Counted from the stretch's first letter, positions 35,301 through 44,947 are shown. The stretch is DNA of 64,000 nucleotides from an uncultured Myxococcales bacterium (GCA_903857665.1 CAIOFV010000082.1:1-64000), one strand, 5' to 3'. Program-made: numbers and translations. Notes: a model not told the origin generated them from the letters alone.

Positions 35301-37160
35301 ATGGCAGTGGACCTGTGGCACGTGGACCAGCGTCCCGAGCGCCCGCCCGTCGAGCGCGAGATGATCATCCGATCGGCCTGGATCGTGCGCCTCCGCTGGG
35401 GCGCGGGCATGGCGGTCGTGCTGGGCGCCGCGCTGGGGCAGGGGACCCTGGGGTCGTCGTTCCAGGCCCTGGCCCTGGCCATCGGGGGCGCCCTGATCCT
35501 GGCCTACAACGGGGTGTTCACCTACCTGCTGGATCGGCTGGTGCGCCGGCCGGGCGCGGGCATGGAGGCCTTCTCCCGCCTCGCCAGCGCGCAGTTCATC
35601 ACGGACTGGATCGCGCTGACGGTGCTGGCCCACCTGACCGGCGGCGTCGGAAGCCCCCTGCTCCCCTACTTCGTGTTCCACGCCATTCTCGCCAGCATCC
35701 TGCTGCCGCCTGTTTCGGCGTGGGTTCACGCGGTGGTGGGTGTCGCGTTCGTGGGGGTCCTGGGGTTCCTGGAGGCCCGGGGATTCCTGCCCTGCCACCC
35801 GCTACCCGGGCTGCCCGCGATCGATTACGGGAGCGCCTTCGAGGTGTTCGTCACCTTCGGGGCGTTCGCCTCGTCGGTGCTGGTGGCCAGGTACCTGACC
35901 GGGAACATCGCGCGTCCCCTGTGGTCCCGGACCTGGGAACTGCTGCGGACGCAGGAGCGGCTGGAGGATGCCGTCCGGCGCACGCGCACGCTGTACCAGA
36001 TCGGCGGCGCCCTGACGTCGGACCTCGATCTGGACCGGGTCCTCGATACGCTGGTGCGATCGACGGCCCGGGCGCTGGGCGGGAAGGCGTGCTCGCTGCG
36101 GCTGCTGGATCCGGACACCCACATGCTGCGGCTGGCGGCGGTGACCGGCCTGTCGGAAGCGTACCTGGCGAAGGGCGACGTGAATCCGGAACACAGCCCG
36201 ATGGATCGGGAGGTGCTTGCGGGCCGGACCGTGGCCATCGCGGACGTCGATGCGGGGGGCCTGCTCCAGTATCCCGAGGAGGCACGGCGCGAGGGCATCC
36301 GCTCGGTGCTGTGCGCGCCGCTGACGGTCCGCGATCGGACCATCGGTGTGCTGCGGTTCTATTCGGAGGACGTCCGGCAGTTCGGATCCGAGGACCAGGA
36401 CTTCCTGGCGACGCTGGCGGGCCAGGGCGCCGTGGCCATCGAGAACGCCCGGGCGTACCGCCACCTGGAGGAACTGGAGCACGCGAAGTCCCGGTTCGTG
36501 TTCCAGGTGGCGCACCAGCTGAAGTCGCCGCTGTCCGCCGTGAGATCCGCGCTGTCGCTGATCGAGGAGGGGTACCAGGGCGAGGTGTCGGAAGGTCAGA
36601 AGCGACTGGTGGACCGCGCCCAGAAGCGCGCGACGGCGCTGCAGGACCTGGTCGGCGACCTGATGAACCTGGGTGCGCTGAAGGATCGCGTCCCGGAACG
36701 GGCGAAGGTCAGCGTGCGGCTGGACGAGGTGCTCCAGCGGGTGGCCGAGCGGATCCTGCCCGACCTGGAGACCCGCAACCAGCGGCTGGAAATGGACCTG
36801 CCCGACGCGCCGATGACGGTCTACGGGACCCCGGACGACCTGGACCACGTGGTCGGCAACCTCGCCGACAACGCGGTCAAGTACACCCCCGCCGGCGGGA
36901 CGGTGCGATTGCGCCTGCGCCGCGAGGGTTCGTCGGTGATCTTCTCTTGCGCCGACACGGGGATCGGCATCGCGCCCGAGGCGCTGCCGCACCTGTTCGA
37001 GGAGTTCTTCCGGGCGCGCAACGCCCGCGAGATCGCCGACGGGACCGGCCTGGGCCTGGCGCTGGTGAAGCGCCTGGTGGACCTGCATCGCGGCCGGATC
37101 GAGGTGGCGAGCCGGCTGGGCGAGGGCACCGAGTTCACCGTCACGTTCCCGGCCGCGTGA
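35301..37160 (+). CDS. Membrane GAF-domain histidine kinase with an HQ H-box
   Basis: A 619-residue kinase. Residues about 25-200 form six membrane helices. A GAF domain follows (about 235-385: LTSDLDLDRVLDTLVRSTAR, VLCAPLTVRDRTIGVLRFYS). The H-box is FVFQVAHQLKSPLSAVRSAL with His405; the residue after His is Gln where most kinases have Glu or Asp. The ATPase domain has the N-box NLADNAVKYTP and G-boxes ADTGIGI and GTGLGLALV. ATG is chosen because GGGGGAAGG lies just upstream. No response regulator gene is adjacent, so it is an orphan kinase of unknown signal. Confidence 0.85.
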   Translation: MAVDLWHVDQRPERPPVEREMIIRSAWIVRLRWGAGMAVVLGAALGQGTLGSSFQALALAIGGALILAYNGVFTYLLDRLVRRPGAGMEAFSRLASAQFITDWIALTVLAHLTGGVGSPLLPYFVFHAILASILLPPVSAWVHAVVGVAFVGVLGFLEARGFLPCHPLPGLPAIDYGSAFEVFVTFGAFASSVLVARYLTGNIARPLWSRTWELLRTQERLEDAVRRTRTLYQIGGALTSDLDLDRVLDTLVRSTARALGGKACSLRLLDPDTHMLRLAAVTGLSEAYLAKGDVNPEHSPMDREVLAGRTVAIADVDAGGLLQYPEEARREGIRSVLCAPLTVRDRTIGVLRFYSEDVRQFGSEDQDFLATLAGQGAVAIENARAYRHLEELEHAKSRFVFQVAHQLKSPLSAVRSALSLIEEGYQGEVSEGQKRLVDRAQKRATALQDLVGDLMNLGALKDRVPERAKVSVRLDEVLQRVAERILPDLETRNQRLEMDLPDAPMTVYGTPDDLDHVVGNLADNAVKYTPAGGTVRLRLRREGSSVIFSCADTGIGIAPEALPHLFEEFFRARNAREIADGTGLGLALVKRLVDLHRGRIEVASRLGEGTEFTVTFPAA

Positions 37161-37179
37161 TGCGCCGCGCCCGCGTCCC

Positions 37180-37833
37180 CTACGCCGCCCGAGGCACGAC
37201 CCAGTTCAGCACGGCGACGACGTGGCACGCGGACCCGCCCAGCACGAACAGGTGCCAGACCGCGTGGCTGAACGGGAAGCGTTTCTTGTAGTAGAAGAAG
37301 ACCCCGACGCTGTACACCACGCCGCCGGCGGCAAGCCAGGCGATCGCGGCGGGGGCCAGCGTGGACAGCAGCGGCTTGCCCGCGATGACGACGACCCAGG
37401 GCATCACGACGTAGAGGGCGGTCATCAAGCCGCGGAAGCGGCCGGGAAAGATCGCCTGCGCCGCGATGCCGATCGCAGCCAGGCCCCAGACGACCCCGAA
37501 CATGGACCACCCCCAGGCCCCGCCCAGCGCCACGAGCGCGAAGGGGGTGTACGTGCCGGCAATCAACACGTAGATGGCCGCGTGGTCCATCACCTCCATG
37601 ACCTGCTTCGCCCGCGGCCACGGGAAGGCGTGGTACAGCGTGGACGCCGTGTACAGAAGCACCAGGCTGGCCCCGAAGACCGCGGACGCCACGACGTCCA
37701 GCGCGGTCCCGTACAGGGCCGACAGCACCACCATGACGGCCAGGACCGCCATGCCCATGGCCGCCCCGACGCCGTGCAGCAGGGCGTTGGCGACCTCCTC
37801 CTCCCGACTCTCCCTGATCTCCCAGGTCATCAT
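37180..37833 (-). CDS. TrhA/hemolysin III family membrane protein
   Basis: A 217-residue protein with seven membrane helices. It carries the family landmarks EEVANALLHGVGAAMG, STLYHAFPW, MDHAAIYVLIAGTYTPFAL and SHAVWHLFVLGGSACHVVAV. The conserved His and Asp residues form the metal site of the PAQR/CREST superfamily. Homologues have been linked to membrane fluidity or hemolysin-like effects. AGGAGG precedes the first of two tandem ATG codons. It ends 19 nt from the kinase stop, in convergent orientation. Confidence 0.88.
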   Translation of the reverse strand: MMTWEIRESREEEVANALLHGVGAAMGMAVLAVMVVLSALYGTALDVVASAVFGASLVLLYTASTLYHAFPWPRAKQVMEVMDHAAIYVLIAGTYTPFALVALGGAWGWSMFGVVWGLAAIGIAAQAIFPGRFRGLMTALYVVMPWVVVIAGKPLLSTLAPAAIAWLAAGGVVYSVGVFFYYKKRFPFSHAVWHLFVLGGSACHVVAVLNWVVPRAA

Positions 37834-37942
37834 TCCTCCTTTCCGACCGAGTGGTCCCGGATCGGCCTCCCGGTCGGGGAGCGCCGATCCTCATGGGACA
37901 AGGATGCAGCAGCGATGTCATGGCGCTGTCACGCTCCCCGCA

Positions 37943-37971
37943 TTGACCGGTTCCGCGGGCCTGCCTACACT
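37943..37971 (+). promoter_or_regulatory. Sigma-70-type promoter for the TIGR01777 gene
   Basis: TTGACC and TACACT are spaced 17 nt apart. The -10 box lies 23 nt before the ATG, which is preceded by GGAGG. Confidence 0.7.
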
Positions 37972-37994
37972 GGATTCCCGGTTCGGAGGCTTCC

Positions 37995-38888
37995 ATGCGC
38001 GTGCTGGTGACGGGTGCCACGGGGTTCATCGGTCGGCGCCTGGTGGCCAGGCTGGATCGGCCGGCGGTGCTGTCCAGGGATCCGATCCGCGCGCGGGCCG
38101 TGCTGGGCCCGGTGGACGCCTTCCGGTGGGATCCCGAGGCGGGGCCGCCGCCCTACGAAGCCTTCGAGGGCGTGGACGCCGTGGTCCATCTGGCCGGCGA
38201 GAACGTGGGAGCGGGCCGCTGGACGACCGAGCGGAAGGCGCGGATCCTGCGAAGCCGGCAGTCGGGTACCCGGCACCTGGTGGAGGCGCTCGGCGCCCTG
38301 TCGAACCGCCCCGGGGTCCTCGTCAGCGCCTCGGCGGTCGGGTACTACGGGTCGCGGGGCGACCAGGTGCTCGACGAATCCAGCGAACCCGGGAAGGACT
38401 TCCTGTCCGAGGTGTGTGTCGCCTGGGAGGCCGAGGCCGGCAAGGCGCAGGCCTTCGGCATGCGCGTGGTGTGGCCGCGCATCGGGCTGGTCCTGGGTCC
38501 GGGTGGCGGGCCGCTGGCCGCGATGCTGCCGATCTTCCGGGCCGGCATCGGCGGTCCGTTCGGGCTGGGCGGGCAGTGGATGCCGTGGGTGGCCCTCGAC
38601 GACGTGATCGGGATGCTGCTGCACGCGGTTGCCACGCCCGGTTGCCAGGGACCCCTCAACGTCGTCGGACCGGCGCCGGTCATCAACCGGGAATTCGCGC
38701 GGGCACTGGGGAAGGTCGTCGGTCGTCCCGCGATTCTGCCGCTGCCCGCCTTCGCACTGCGCCTGGTGGTGGGCGAACTGGCGGATGCCCTGCTTGCGTC
38801 CCAGCGGGCCCTGCCGAGGGTGGCGACGGAATCGGGATACCGCTTCGCCTTCGAGGGCCTGTCCGCGGCGCTGCGATCGTCGTTGTAG
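37995..38888 (+). CDS. TIGR01777-family NAD(P)-dependent epimerase-like protein
   Basis: A 297-residue Rossmann-fold protein of the extended SDR superfamily. The nucleotide-binding motif is VTGATGFIGRRL at the N-terminus. Family landmarks are VVHLAGENVGAGRWTTERK, ILRSRQSGTRHLVEAL, SASAVGYYGSRG and RIGLVLGPGGGPL. A C-terminal DUF1731-like part (INREFARALGKVVGRPAILP) completes it. The YfcH/SDR39U1 group lacks an established substrate. It has its own promoter and SD sequence. Confidence 0.88.
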   Translation: MRVLVTGATGFIGRRLVARLDRPAVLSRDPIRARAVLGPVDAFRWDPEAGPPPYEAFEGVDAVVHLAGENVGAGRWTTERKARILRSRQSGTRHLVEALGALSNRPGVLVSASAVGYYGSRGDQVLDESSEPGKDFLSEVCVAWEAEAGKAQAFGMRVVWPRIGLVLGPGGGPLAAMLPIFRAGIGGPFGLGGQWMPWVALDDVIGMLLHAVATPGCQGPLNVVGPAPVINREFARALGKVVGRPAILPLPAFALRLVVGELADALLASQRALPRVATESGYRFAFEGLSAALRSSL

Positions 38889-38960
38889 GGCGGTTCCAGG
38901 CGCCCGGGCTGTCCAAGCAGGTCCGACAGGTGTACCCTTTTGCGGGCTTTCGGAGGGTCC

Positions 38961-40577
38961 ATGATGCTGCGTATCCGGGTCATTCTGAGCCTGTCCTTCG
39001 TGCTGCTGGTCGCCGTCGGGTGTCACACCCGCAAGGCGGACGAAACGCCGCCCAAGCCGGACGTCGCCGTGGTCCCCGCGACCCCCGTGCAGGTCGAACT
39101 GTTCGTGATGTCGCGCTGTCCGTACGGCGTGCAGGCCGAAAACGCCCTGTTCCCGGCCATCGACCAGATGGGTGATGCGGTGGATTTCCACCTGCACTTC
39201 ATCGGCGAGACCGCGGACGACGGCAGCCTGGCGTCGATGCACGGCGAAAGCGAGCTGCGCGGCGACCTCCTTCAGCTATGCGCTGCCAAGGTCGCGCCGA
39301 AGGCGTATCGCGCCGTGATCAGTTGCATGAACGAGGACCCCCAGTCGGTTCCGGACAGCTTCGGGGGTTGCGCCCAGAAGGCCGGCGTGGACGTCGCAGC
39401 CGTGACCGCCTGCGCCGACGGCGACGACGGGAAGGCGCTTCTGAAGGCGTCGTTCCAGCACGCGGAGCAACTGGGTGTTCAGGGTTCCCCGTCGATGGCC
39501 ATCGACGGGAAGCCGTTCGAGGGCCCGCGCACCACCGAGTCCTACCTGCGCTCGCTGTGCGGCGCGTTGACCGGGACGAAGCCCGCCGTTTGCGCGTCCC
39601 TTCCGGTCCCGGTGGCCGTGCCGGTGGTCGTCCTGACCGATTCGCGCTGCGAACCCTGCGGGAAGGCCATCCAGGTCGGCCTCCAGCAGTTGAAGGCCAT
39701 CTTCCCCGGCCTGAAGGAACGGGTCCTCGACTACGGCAGCGACGAGGGGAAGACCCTGTACGCGACCCTGCGGGCGGCGGACCAGAAGTTCCTGCCGGCC
39801 TTCCTGTTCGGCGACGAGGTCGCGAAGGACCCGTCGTTCCCCCAGATCGAAAAGTACTTCGAGACGGCCGGGCCGTATCGCCTGCTGACGGTGGATGCCG
39901 GATTCGATCCGACGGCCGAGATCTGCGGCAACGGAATCGACGACGACGGGAACGGGAAGATCGATTGCGACGACCCGGGATGCAAGGTGGACCTGGCCTG
40001 CCGTCCCGAAAAGAAGGGGACCCTCGAAGTGTTCGTGATGAGCAAGTGCCCCTACGGCATCCTCGCGCTGAACGCCATGAAGGAAGTGCTTGCCGCCTTC
40101 GGCACGAAGATGGGCTTCAGGATGCACTTCCTGGTCGATGTCGGCGAGAACGGCTCGATCGATTCGATGCACGGCTCGGCCGAGGTCGAAGAGGACCTTC
40201 GCCAGGTCTGCGCCATCGCGAAATACGGCAAGGACAACCGCTGGCTGGACTACGTGTGGTGCCGGAACCAGGCGCCCGAATCGACGGACTGGAAGGCCTG
40301 CGCCAAGGACCCGATCAAGGCGACCGTCATCGAGAAGTGCGCGAAGGGTCCCGAGGGGAAGAAACTGCTGGCGAAGGATGCCGCCATCGGGCAGGAACTG
40401 GGTGTCAGCGCCAGCCCCTCGTGGCTGGTGAACAATCGCCATCCGGCCAGCGCCCTGACCGCCGACGAGATCCGCCTGATCTTCTGCGCCAGCAACGAGG
40501 GCACTCCCGGCTGCGAAAAGACCCTGTCGACGGACGCGCGAGGCGCTCCGGTCGGCGGCGGGTGCCAGGCGAAGTAG
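38961..40577 (+). CDS. Lipoprotein with tandem thioredoxin-fold (GILT/DsbA-like) domains
   Basis: A 538-residue lipoprotein, lipobox ending at Cys21 (LLVAVGC). Two homologous halves each start with VELFVMSRCPYG (Cys53) or LEVFVMSKCPYG (Cys363), share a SMHG motif about 40 residues later, and end in GSPSMAIDG or ASPSWLVNN. This is a thioredoxin fold in which the second active-site Cys of CXXC is replaced by Gly. Between them sits a third thioredoxin-like segment with a true CXXC (Cys230, Cys233: DSRCEPCGKA) and a MopE-like calcium-type motif (NGIDDDGNGKIDC). Reduction or isomerisation of disulfides, or metal handling, in the envelope is inferred. CGGAGGG precedes the ATG. Confidence 0.75.
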   Translation: MMLRIRVILSLSFVLLVAVGCHTRKADETPPKPDVAVVPATPVQVELFVMSRCPYGVQAENALFPAIDQMGDAVDFHLHFIGETADDGSLASMHGESELRGDLLQLCAAKVAPKAYRAVISCMNEDPQSVPDSFGGCAQKAGVDVAAVTACADGDDGKALLKASFQHAEQLGVQGSPSMAIDGKPFEGPRTTESYLRSLCGALTGTKPAVCASLPVPVAVPVVVLTDSRCEPCGKAIQVGLQQLKAIFPGLKERVLDYGSDEGKTLYATLRAADQKFLPAFLFGDEVAKDPSFPQIEKYFETAGPYRLLTVDAGFDPTAEICGNGIDDDGNGKIDCDDPGCKVDLACRPEKKGTLEVFVMSKCPYGILALNAMKEVLAAFGTKMGFRMHFLVDVGENGSIDSMHGSAEVEEDLRQVCAIAKYGKDNRWLDYVWCRNQAPESTDWKACAKDPIKATVIEKCAKGPEGKKLLAKDAAIGQELGVSASPSWLVNNRHPASALTADEIRLIFCASNEGTPGCEKTLSTDARGAPVGGGCQAK

Positions 40578-40601
40578 TCCCCCGATCGCGAGGTTCGAGC
40601 C

Positions 40602-43190
40602 ATGACGCGGCGCGTGGGGTGGGCGGTGCTCCTGGCCCTGGCGGCGGCCTGCGGGGGTCCGGCCGGGACCGACACGGTGGGCGGATCGGATGTGCCCTCG
40701 GAGGGCGGTGACGCGCTCCCCGCCGACCTCCCGTCGCAGCCCGACGGGCTGGACGCAACCGATACCGTCGATGCCGCCGACGTGCCCGACGGCCTTCCCG
40801 AGGGCGTCGCCTGGACCGCGCCCGACCCGTTCCCCCTCGATGGGACGATCCCGGCCCAGAACCCCGCGGCATTCGCCCGGATGAGCCGGTACGCCACCCA
40901 CGTCTCGGGCCCGCTGGGCGGGCGTCCGAACGTCGGGCACCGGGGTTCCTTCGGCACGGGCAACGGCCGGGTGTTCGGGTTCGTCGGGCTGGCCGACCCC
41001 TTGAACACGCTGCATTCCCTGGTCGGGCCGACGTACGAGCGGCGGCCGGCCTTCTTCGGGGACTACGCGATCCGGCTGGCACGGGCGTCGGATTCGATGC
41101 TCCCGGACTTCGACGAGGAGTGGGCCGGCCGAAGCCTGTCCGCGCCGATCCTGGTAACCCGGGGGCGGCTGGGCGACCTGGAACTGGACACGATCGACGT
41201 GGCGCCTGCGGCGGGTTCCGGCGAGGCCCCGGCCACGTGCTTCCTGAGGGCCGTCATCGTCCGGAACCGCGGCGCGTCGTCGTCCGGGCCCCTGGACGTG
41301 GTGGTCGTGCCGGCGAATCCCGTGACGTCGCCGGTGCAAGGCGCCCTGCTGGAAACCCAGGCCGCCTCCGACGGCCGCGTCCGGCGCATGGCGTCGCAGT
41401 TCCAGGGCAGCGACGCGACGCTGGCGCGGATCGAAGACGGACGCCTGATCCTGGGCATCGAAACGGTGGCGCCCGGGGCCGAAAGCGTCCACCTCCTGTC
41501 CCATTGCACCGGCGAGGCGCCGGAGGCGACGCCCGAGGCCGACGCGGTCCCGGGGTGGTTCACCGAGGATCCGTTCCTGGCCCTGTCCGCGGTGCTGGGG
41601 GCCTCGGCCACGGGCTACGCCGCCTGGCAGGACGGCACGGTCCAGTCCGACGTCCCGGACCCGATGGTGGCCGATTTCCTGGACGGCATGAAGATGACGC
41701 TGAAGGTCCAGACCGCATCGACCGGCGCCTCCTGCCCGATGTCGGAGTACACGCGGACCTGGGCCCGGGACAACATCGGGCCGGTGATGGCGCTGCTGGC
41801 CTACGGCGCGTTCGAGGATGTCGAGGCCATGCTCGACTACCTGTACGCGGCCATCCGGTTCAAGGGCGACCTGCAGAACAGCTACGACGCCGATCTGGAC
41901 GTCGCGTCGCCTCCGGCCGCGCCGGACTGGGCGGCGATGGCGCCGCTGTCGGGTCGCGTGGCGGCCGAAACGCCGTCGTACCTGGTGACCATGTATGGGC
42001 TGCACCACCGGTACACCGGGGATCCCGGCCGCGCGACCGAGCGCTGGGGGCTGTTGCGGCGGTGCCTGTTCGGCCAGGGGTTCGGGGTGGACCGCCTGCT
42101 GCCGTTCACCGGGGACGAAACCTACCGCGCGGCCATGGACGCCGCGTTCGGGCTGGATCTGAACTACGCCCACCAGGACAAGACGTGGTCCGCGAACTCG
42201 ACGTTCCTGTGGCTGGGAGCGGCCCGGGAACTGTCCCGGCTGGCTTCGGCGCTGGGGCGCACGGCGGAACGCGAGGAGGTCCTGACCCTGTTCGACGAGG
42301 TGGAAGGGAAGTCGGTGCCCCACTACCAGGGGACCGACGGGTGCATGGCGGCGTTCGCGTGGATGGACACGCTGGCGATGTCGCCCCCCTTCGAGGACGT
42401 CGCCCACCAGGTCACCTGGTCCGGGTGGAAGGACGGGGACGACCCGCTCGCGCAGTCGGCCCTGCAATGCCTGGTGCAGCGTCTGGGGCGGGCCCCCGGC
42501 GAGATCGTCAGCCGACCCGACGAAACGTACGCGGGCATGTTCGATTCGTGGGAGGGCGTCTACACGGGGATGCTCCCCGGCTACACGCTGGCGGCGCTGA
42601 CCGACACCGGGCATCCCCAGGCCGAGGCGGCGTTCGGCGCGGTCAGGAAGTCCCTGGACACCTCGGGGAACCTCCAGGAAGACATGATCTTCGACGACCA
42701 CTCGGGCCTTTCCCCGGCCTACGACACCGGCGGTGCGCTGGGCGACTACACCGCCAAGTTCCGGCCCTGGGAGGGTGGCATCGTGGCCGAGGCGGCCCTG
42801 CGTTTCCTGGTCGGCTTCCGGCCCGACGCCACGGCGCAGCGGATCGACGTGAGGCCCCACCTGCCGACGGGCTGGCCCCGGATGGCGTTCTCGGGCCTGC
42901 GCGCGGCCGGCGAGCGGTTCGACCTGGTCGTCACGAGGGTCGGGACGGGCGAGGCGGTGGTGAAGGTCACGCGGCGGCCAGGGGCGACGGGATCGACGCC
43001 GTGGCACGTGGCGCTGCGTTGGGACGCGCCGTCCGGCGAGCCGACGTTCGAGGTGGATGGCCAGGCGGTGACGACCGACGCCGCGCAGCGGTGGACGACG
43101 CTGTTCCAGACCGTGTCGGCGCAGGCGCCCGCGGTCGATCTGGCCCCGGGTGCCACCGTCGAGGTCCGCGTCCGCGCCGAAGGCCTGTAG
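40602..43190 (+). CDS. Six-hairpin-glycosidase-like lipoprotein
   Basis: An 862-residue lipoprotein with lipobox at Cys17 (ALAAACGG) and an Asp/Pro-rich linker to about residue 70. An N-terminal beta domain (about 75-330) precedes a long helical domain (about 345-750) with the look of an (alpha/alpha)6 barrel: TRTWARDNIGPVMALLAYG, FKGDLQNSYDADLDV, ETPSYLVTMYGLHHRYTG, NSTFLWLGAARELSRLA. A C-terminal beta sandwich closes the protein (TAQRIDVRPHLPTGW). This order occurs in GH15-, GH78- and GH94-like enzymes. The family is not settled, and the catalytic acids were not assigned. It follows the thioredoxin-fold lipoprotein by 24 nt. Confidence 0.6.
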   Translation: MTRRVGWAVLLALAAACGGPAGTDTVGGSDVPSEGGDALPADLPSQPDGLDATDTVDAADVPDGLPEGVAWTAPDPFPLDGTIPAQNPAAFARMSRYATHVSGPLGGRPNVGHRGSFGTGNGRVFGFVGLADPLNTLHSLVGPTYERRPAFFGDYAIRLARASDSMLPDFDEEWAGRSLSAPILVTRGRLGDLELDTIDVAPAAGSGEAPATCFLRAVIVRNRGASSSGPLDVVVVPANPVTSPVQGALLETQAASDGRVRRMASQFQGSDATLARIEDGRLILGIETVAPGAESVHLLSHCTGEAPEATPEADAVPGWFTEDPFLALSAVLGASATGYAAWQDGTVQSDVPDPMVADFLDGMKMTLKVQTASTGASCPMSEYTRTWARDNIGPVMALLAYGAFEDVEAMLDYLYAAIRFKGDLQNSYDADLDVASPPAAPDWAAMAPLSGRVAAETPSYLVTMYGLHHRYTGDPGRATERWGLLRRCLFGQGFGVDRLLPFTGDETYRAAMDAAFGLDLNYAHQDKTWSANSTFLWLGAARELSRLASALGRTAEREEVLTLFDEVEGKSVPHYQGTDGCMAAFAWMDTLAMSPPFEDVAHQVTWSGWKDGDDPLAQSALQCLVQRLGRAPGEIVSRPDETYAGMFDSWEGVYTGMLPGYTLAALTDTGHPQAEAAFGAVRKSLDTSGNLQEDMIFDDHSGLSPAYDTGGALGDYTAKFRPWEGGIVAEAALRFLVGFRPDATAQRIDVRPHLPTGWPRMAFSGLRAAGERFDLVVTRVGTGEAVVKVTRRPGATGSTPWHVALRWDAPSGEPTFEVDGQAVTTDAAQRWTTLFQTVSAQAPAVDLAPGATVEVRVRAEGL

Positions 43191-43226
43191 CCCCGGGTGC
43201 TTCGACCCGGGATTCCGGAGGCGGAC

Positions 43227-44930
43227 ATGAGGCCGCGAAGCCTTGCGTGGACGATGGCCCTGGGGGCCTTCCTGTTCGCTTGCGGCGGATCGGGCGGCGG
43301 TCCCGCGGACCCGGGCATCGGGGACGTTCCTCCCGACGCCGCGCTTCCCGATCCTGGGGCCGACTCGCTGCCCGCGGATCCGGGGAGCCGCGATTCGGCG
43401 GCCGACGGAGGGGACGACGCGGCGCCTGCCGACCTGCCGGACCTCGACCTGCCGACCGATCCGTTCGTGGACGCCCCGGTCGCCGACCTGCCGGCGGATC
43501 CGTCCCCGGAGGCCTCCCTGGACGCGTCCCCGGACGCGGCGCAGGTTGATCTGCCCTCCGACGCTCCCCCGGCGGACCTCGCGCCGGACGTCCCGGCCCA
43601 GCCGTGGTCGTCCCTGTTCGACCCGGACAGGATTCGCGACGCCGCCACGGCCGAGTGCCAGTTCACCAACCCCCATACCGCCCTCAAGGACGGCGTGCTG
43701 CTGGACGTCTGGAACGTGTCCTACCTGTCGTGGGAATCCATCGACGGCCAGTTGCGCCCGATCCGGATCCGGGGCTTCGCGGCGCGGCCCGTCGGCGCGA
43801 CCGCGGCCCTGCCCGGCGTGGTCCAGGCCCACGGCCTCGGCGGCATGTCGGAAGAGGTCCACGCCACGGGCACGGCGGCCCTGCTGGGGACGTTCGTGCT
43901 GGCCTACACCGGTCCCGGCGGCGGCGACACGCCCGAAAACACGTCGGAAGGGCTTCCCGCCGGCGATCGCAACGGCTACCGGATGTTCGACACCCTGGCC
44001 GATCCGCGCGGCTCCTGGTTCTGGGGGCACGCCGTGGCCGGGTTGCGGGGCCTGACATGCCTGGCGGCCCGGCCCGACGTGGACGCGGCCCGCCTGGGCA
44101 TGACGGGCTTCTCGGCGGGCGGCGTGGTGACGCTGATCGGGGCGGCCATCGACGATCGGATCCGGGCGGCCGTGCCCCTGTCCGCATGCGGCGCGTGGGA
44201 CGTGGCCGTCCAGTCCCCCAAGGCGTGGCAGATCACCCTTCTGGACCAGGCGGGGCTGACGACCTCCAGCCCCGAGTGGACGACCCTGCTGGCGAACCTG
44301 GACTCGGCGCACCTGCTGACGGGGACGACCGCGCAGATCCTGATGGTCAACGGGTCGGCCGACGAGTTCTTCCCCCTCACGGCCCACGTCGTGACCTTCG
44401 ATGCGATCCCGGGGGACGCCAAGCGGACCGCCATCGCGGGCAACTTCGACCACGGCTGCTTCCAACTGACGTCGGTCGAGGACAAGAACGACGTCGAGAT
44501 CCGCGCGACCGCCGCAGCGAAGGGTGGCCAGCGCATGTGGTTCCGGCACGTGTTCGGGACCGATGCGAGGTACGGGTACGTGCCGCTGCCGCCCGCGAGC
44601 CTGACGTTCCTGCCGGTTGCCGGCGTCTGGGGCGCGCTGGTGCAGGTGGACGGCGGGGGCGGGAGCCTGGACGTCGACGAGGTGCGCCTGTGGGCCAGCC
44701 TCGACGCCAAGGTGTGGTTCAGCCTGCAGCTGGAGTCCAAGGGCAACGGGTTGTACGGCACGAAGAACACCGAGTTCGTCCCGAACGACCCGGCGACGCT
44801 GGCGTACTACGTGGACGTGACGTACGCCACGCAGGACCTGATCGCCCCGGAAACGTTCGCGATTTCGACCCGGCCGACGATTCCCCCGGGCTTCATCCCC
44901 GACATCCGCGGCATCACGTCCTGCTGGTAA
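43227..44930 (+). CDS. Alpha/beta-hydrolase lipoprotein
   Basis: A 567-residue lipoprotein with lipobox at Cys19 (GAFLFACGG) and a DP/DLP-rich linker to about residue 125. The hydrolase domain (about 165-440) has the nucleophile elbow LGMTGFSAGGVVTL, a likely acid in MVNGSADEFFPL and a His in NFDHGCF, in the right order for a catalytic triad. An oxyanion-side HGLGGMSEEVH loop precedes them. It resembles acetyl-xylan-esterase or dienelactone-hydrolase-like proteins. A C-terminal beta domain of about 110 residues follows. GGAGG precedes the ATG, 36 nt after the glycosidase-like gene, so joint action on a polysaccharide is plausible. Confidence 0.72.
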   Translation: MRPRSLAWTMALGAFLFACGGSGGGPADPGIGDVPPDAALPDPGADSLPADPGSRDSAADGGDDAAPADLPDLDLPTDPFVDAPVADLPADPSPEASLDASPDAAQVDLPSDAPPADLAPDVPAQPWSSLFDPDRIRDAATAECQFTNPHTALKDGVLLDVWNVSYLSWESIDGQLRPIRIRGFAARPVGATAALPGVVQAHGLGGMSEEVHATGTAALLGTFVLAYTGPGGGDTPENTSEGLPAGDRNGYRMFDTLADPRGSWFWGHAVAGLRGLTCLAARPDVDAARLGMTGFSAGGVVTLIGAAIDDRIRAAVPLSACGAWDVAVQSPKAWQITLLDQAGLTTSSPEWTTLLANLDSAHLLTGTTAQILMVNGSADEFFPLTAHVVTFDAIPGDAKRTAIAGNFDHGCFQLTSVEDKNDVEIRATAAAKGGQRMWFRHVFGTDARYGYVPLPPASLTFLPVAGVWGALVQVDGGGGSLDVDEVRLWASLDAKVWFSLQLESKGNGLYGTKNTEFVPNDPATLAYYVDVTYATQDLIAPETFAISTRPTIPPGFIPDIRGITSCW

Positions 44931-44947
44931 ATCGCATTTCGCGCTGC

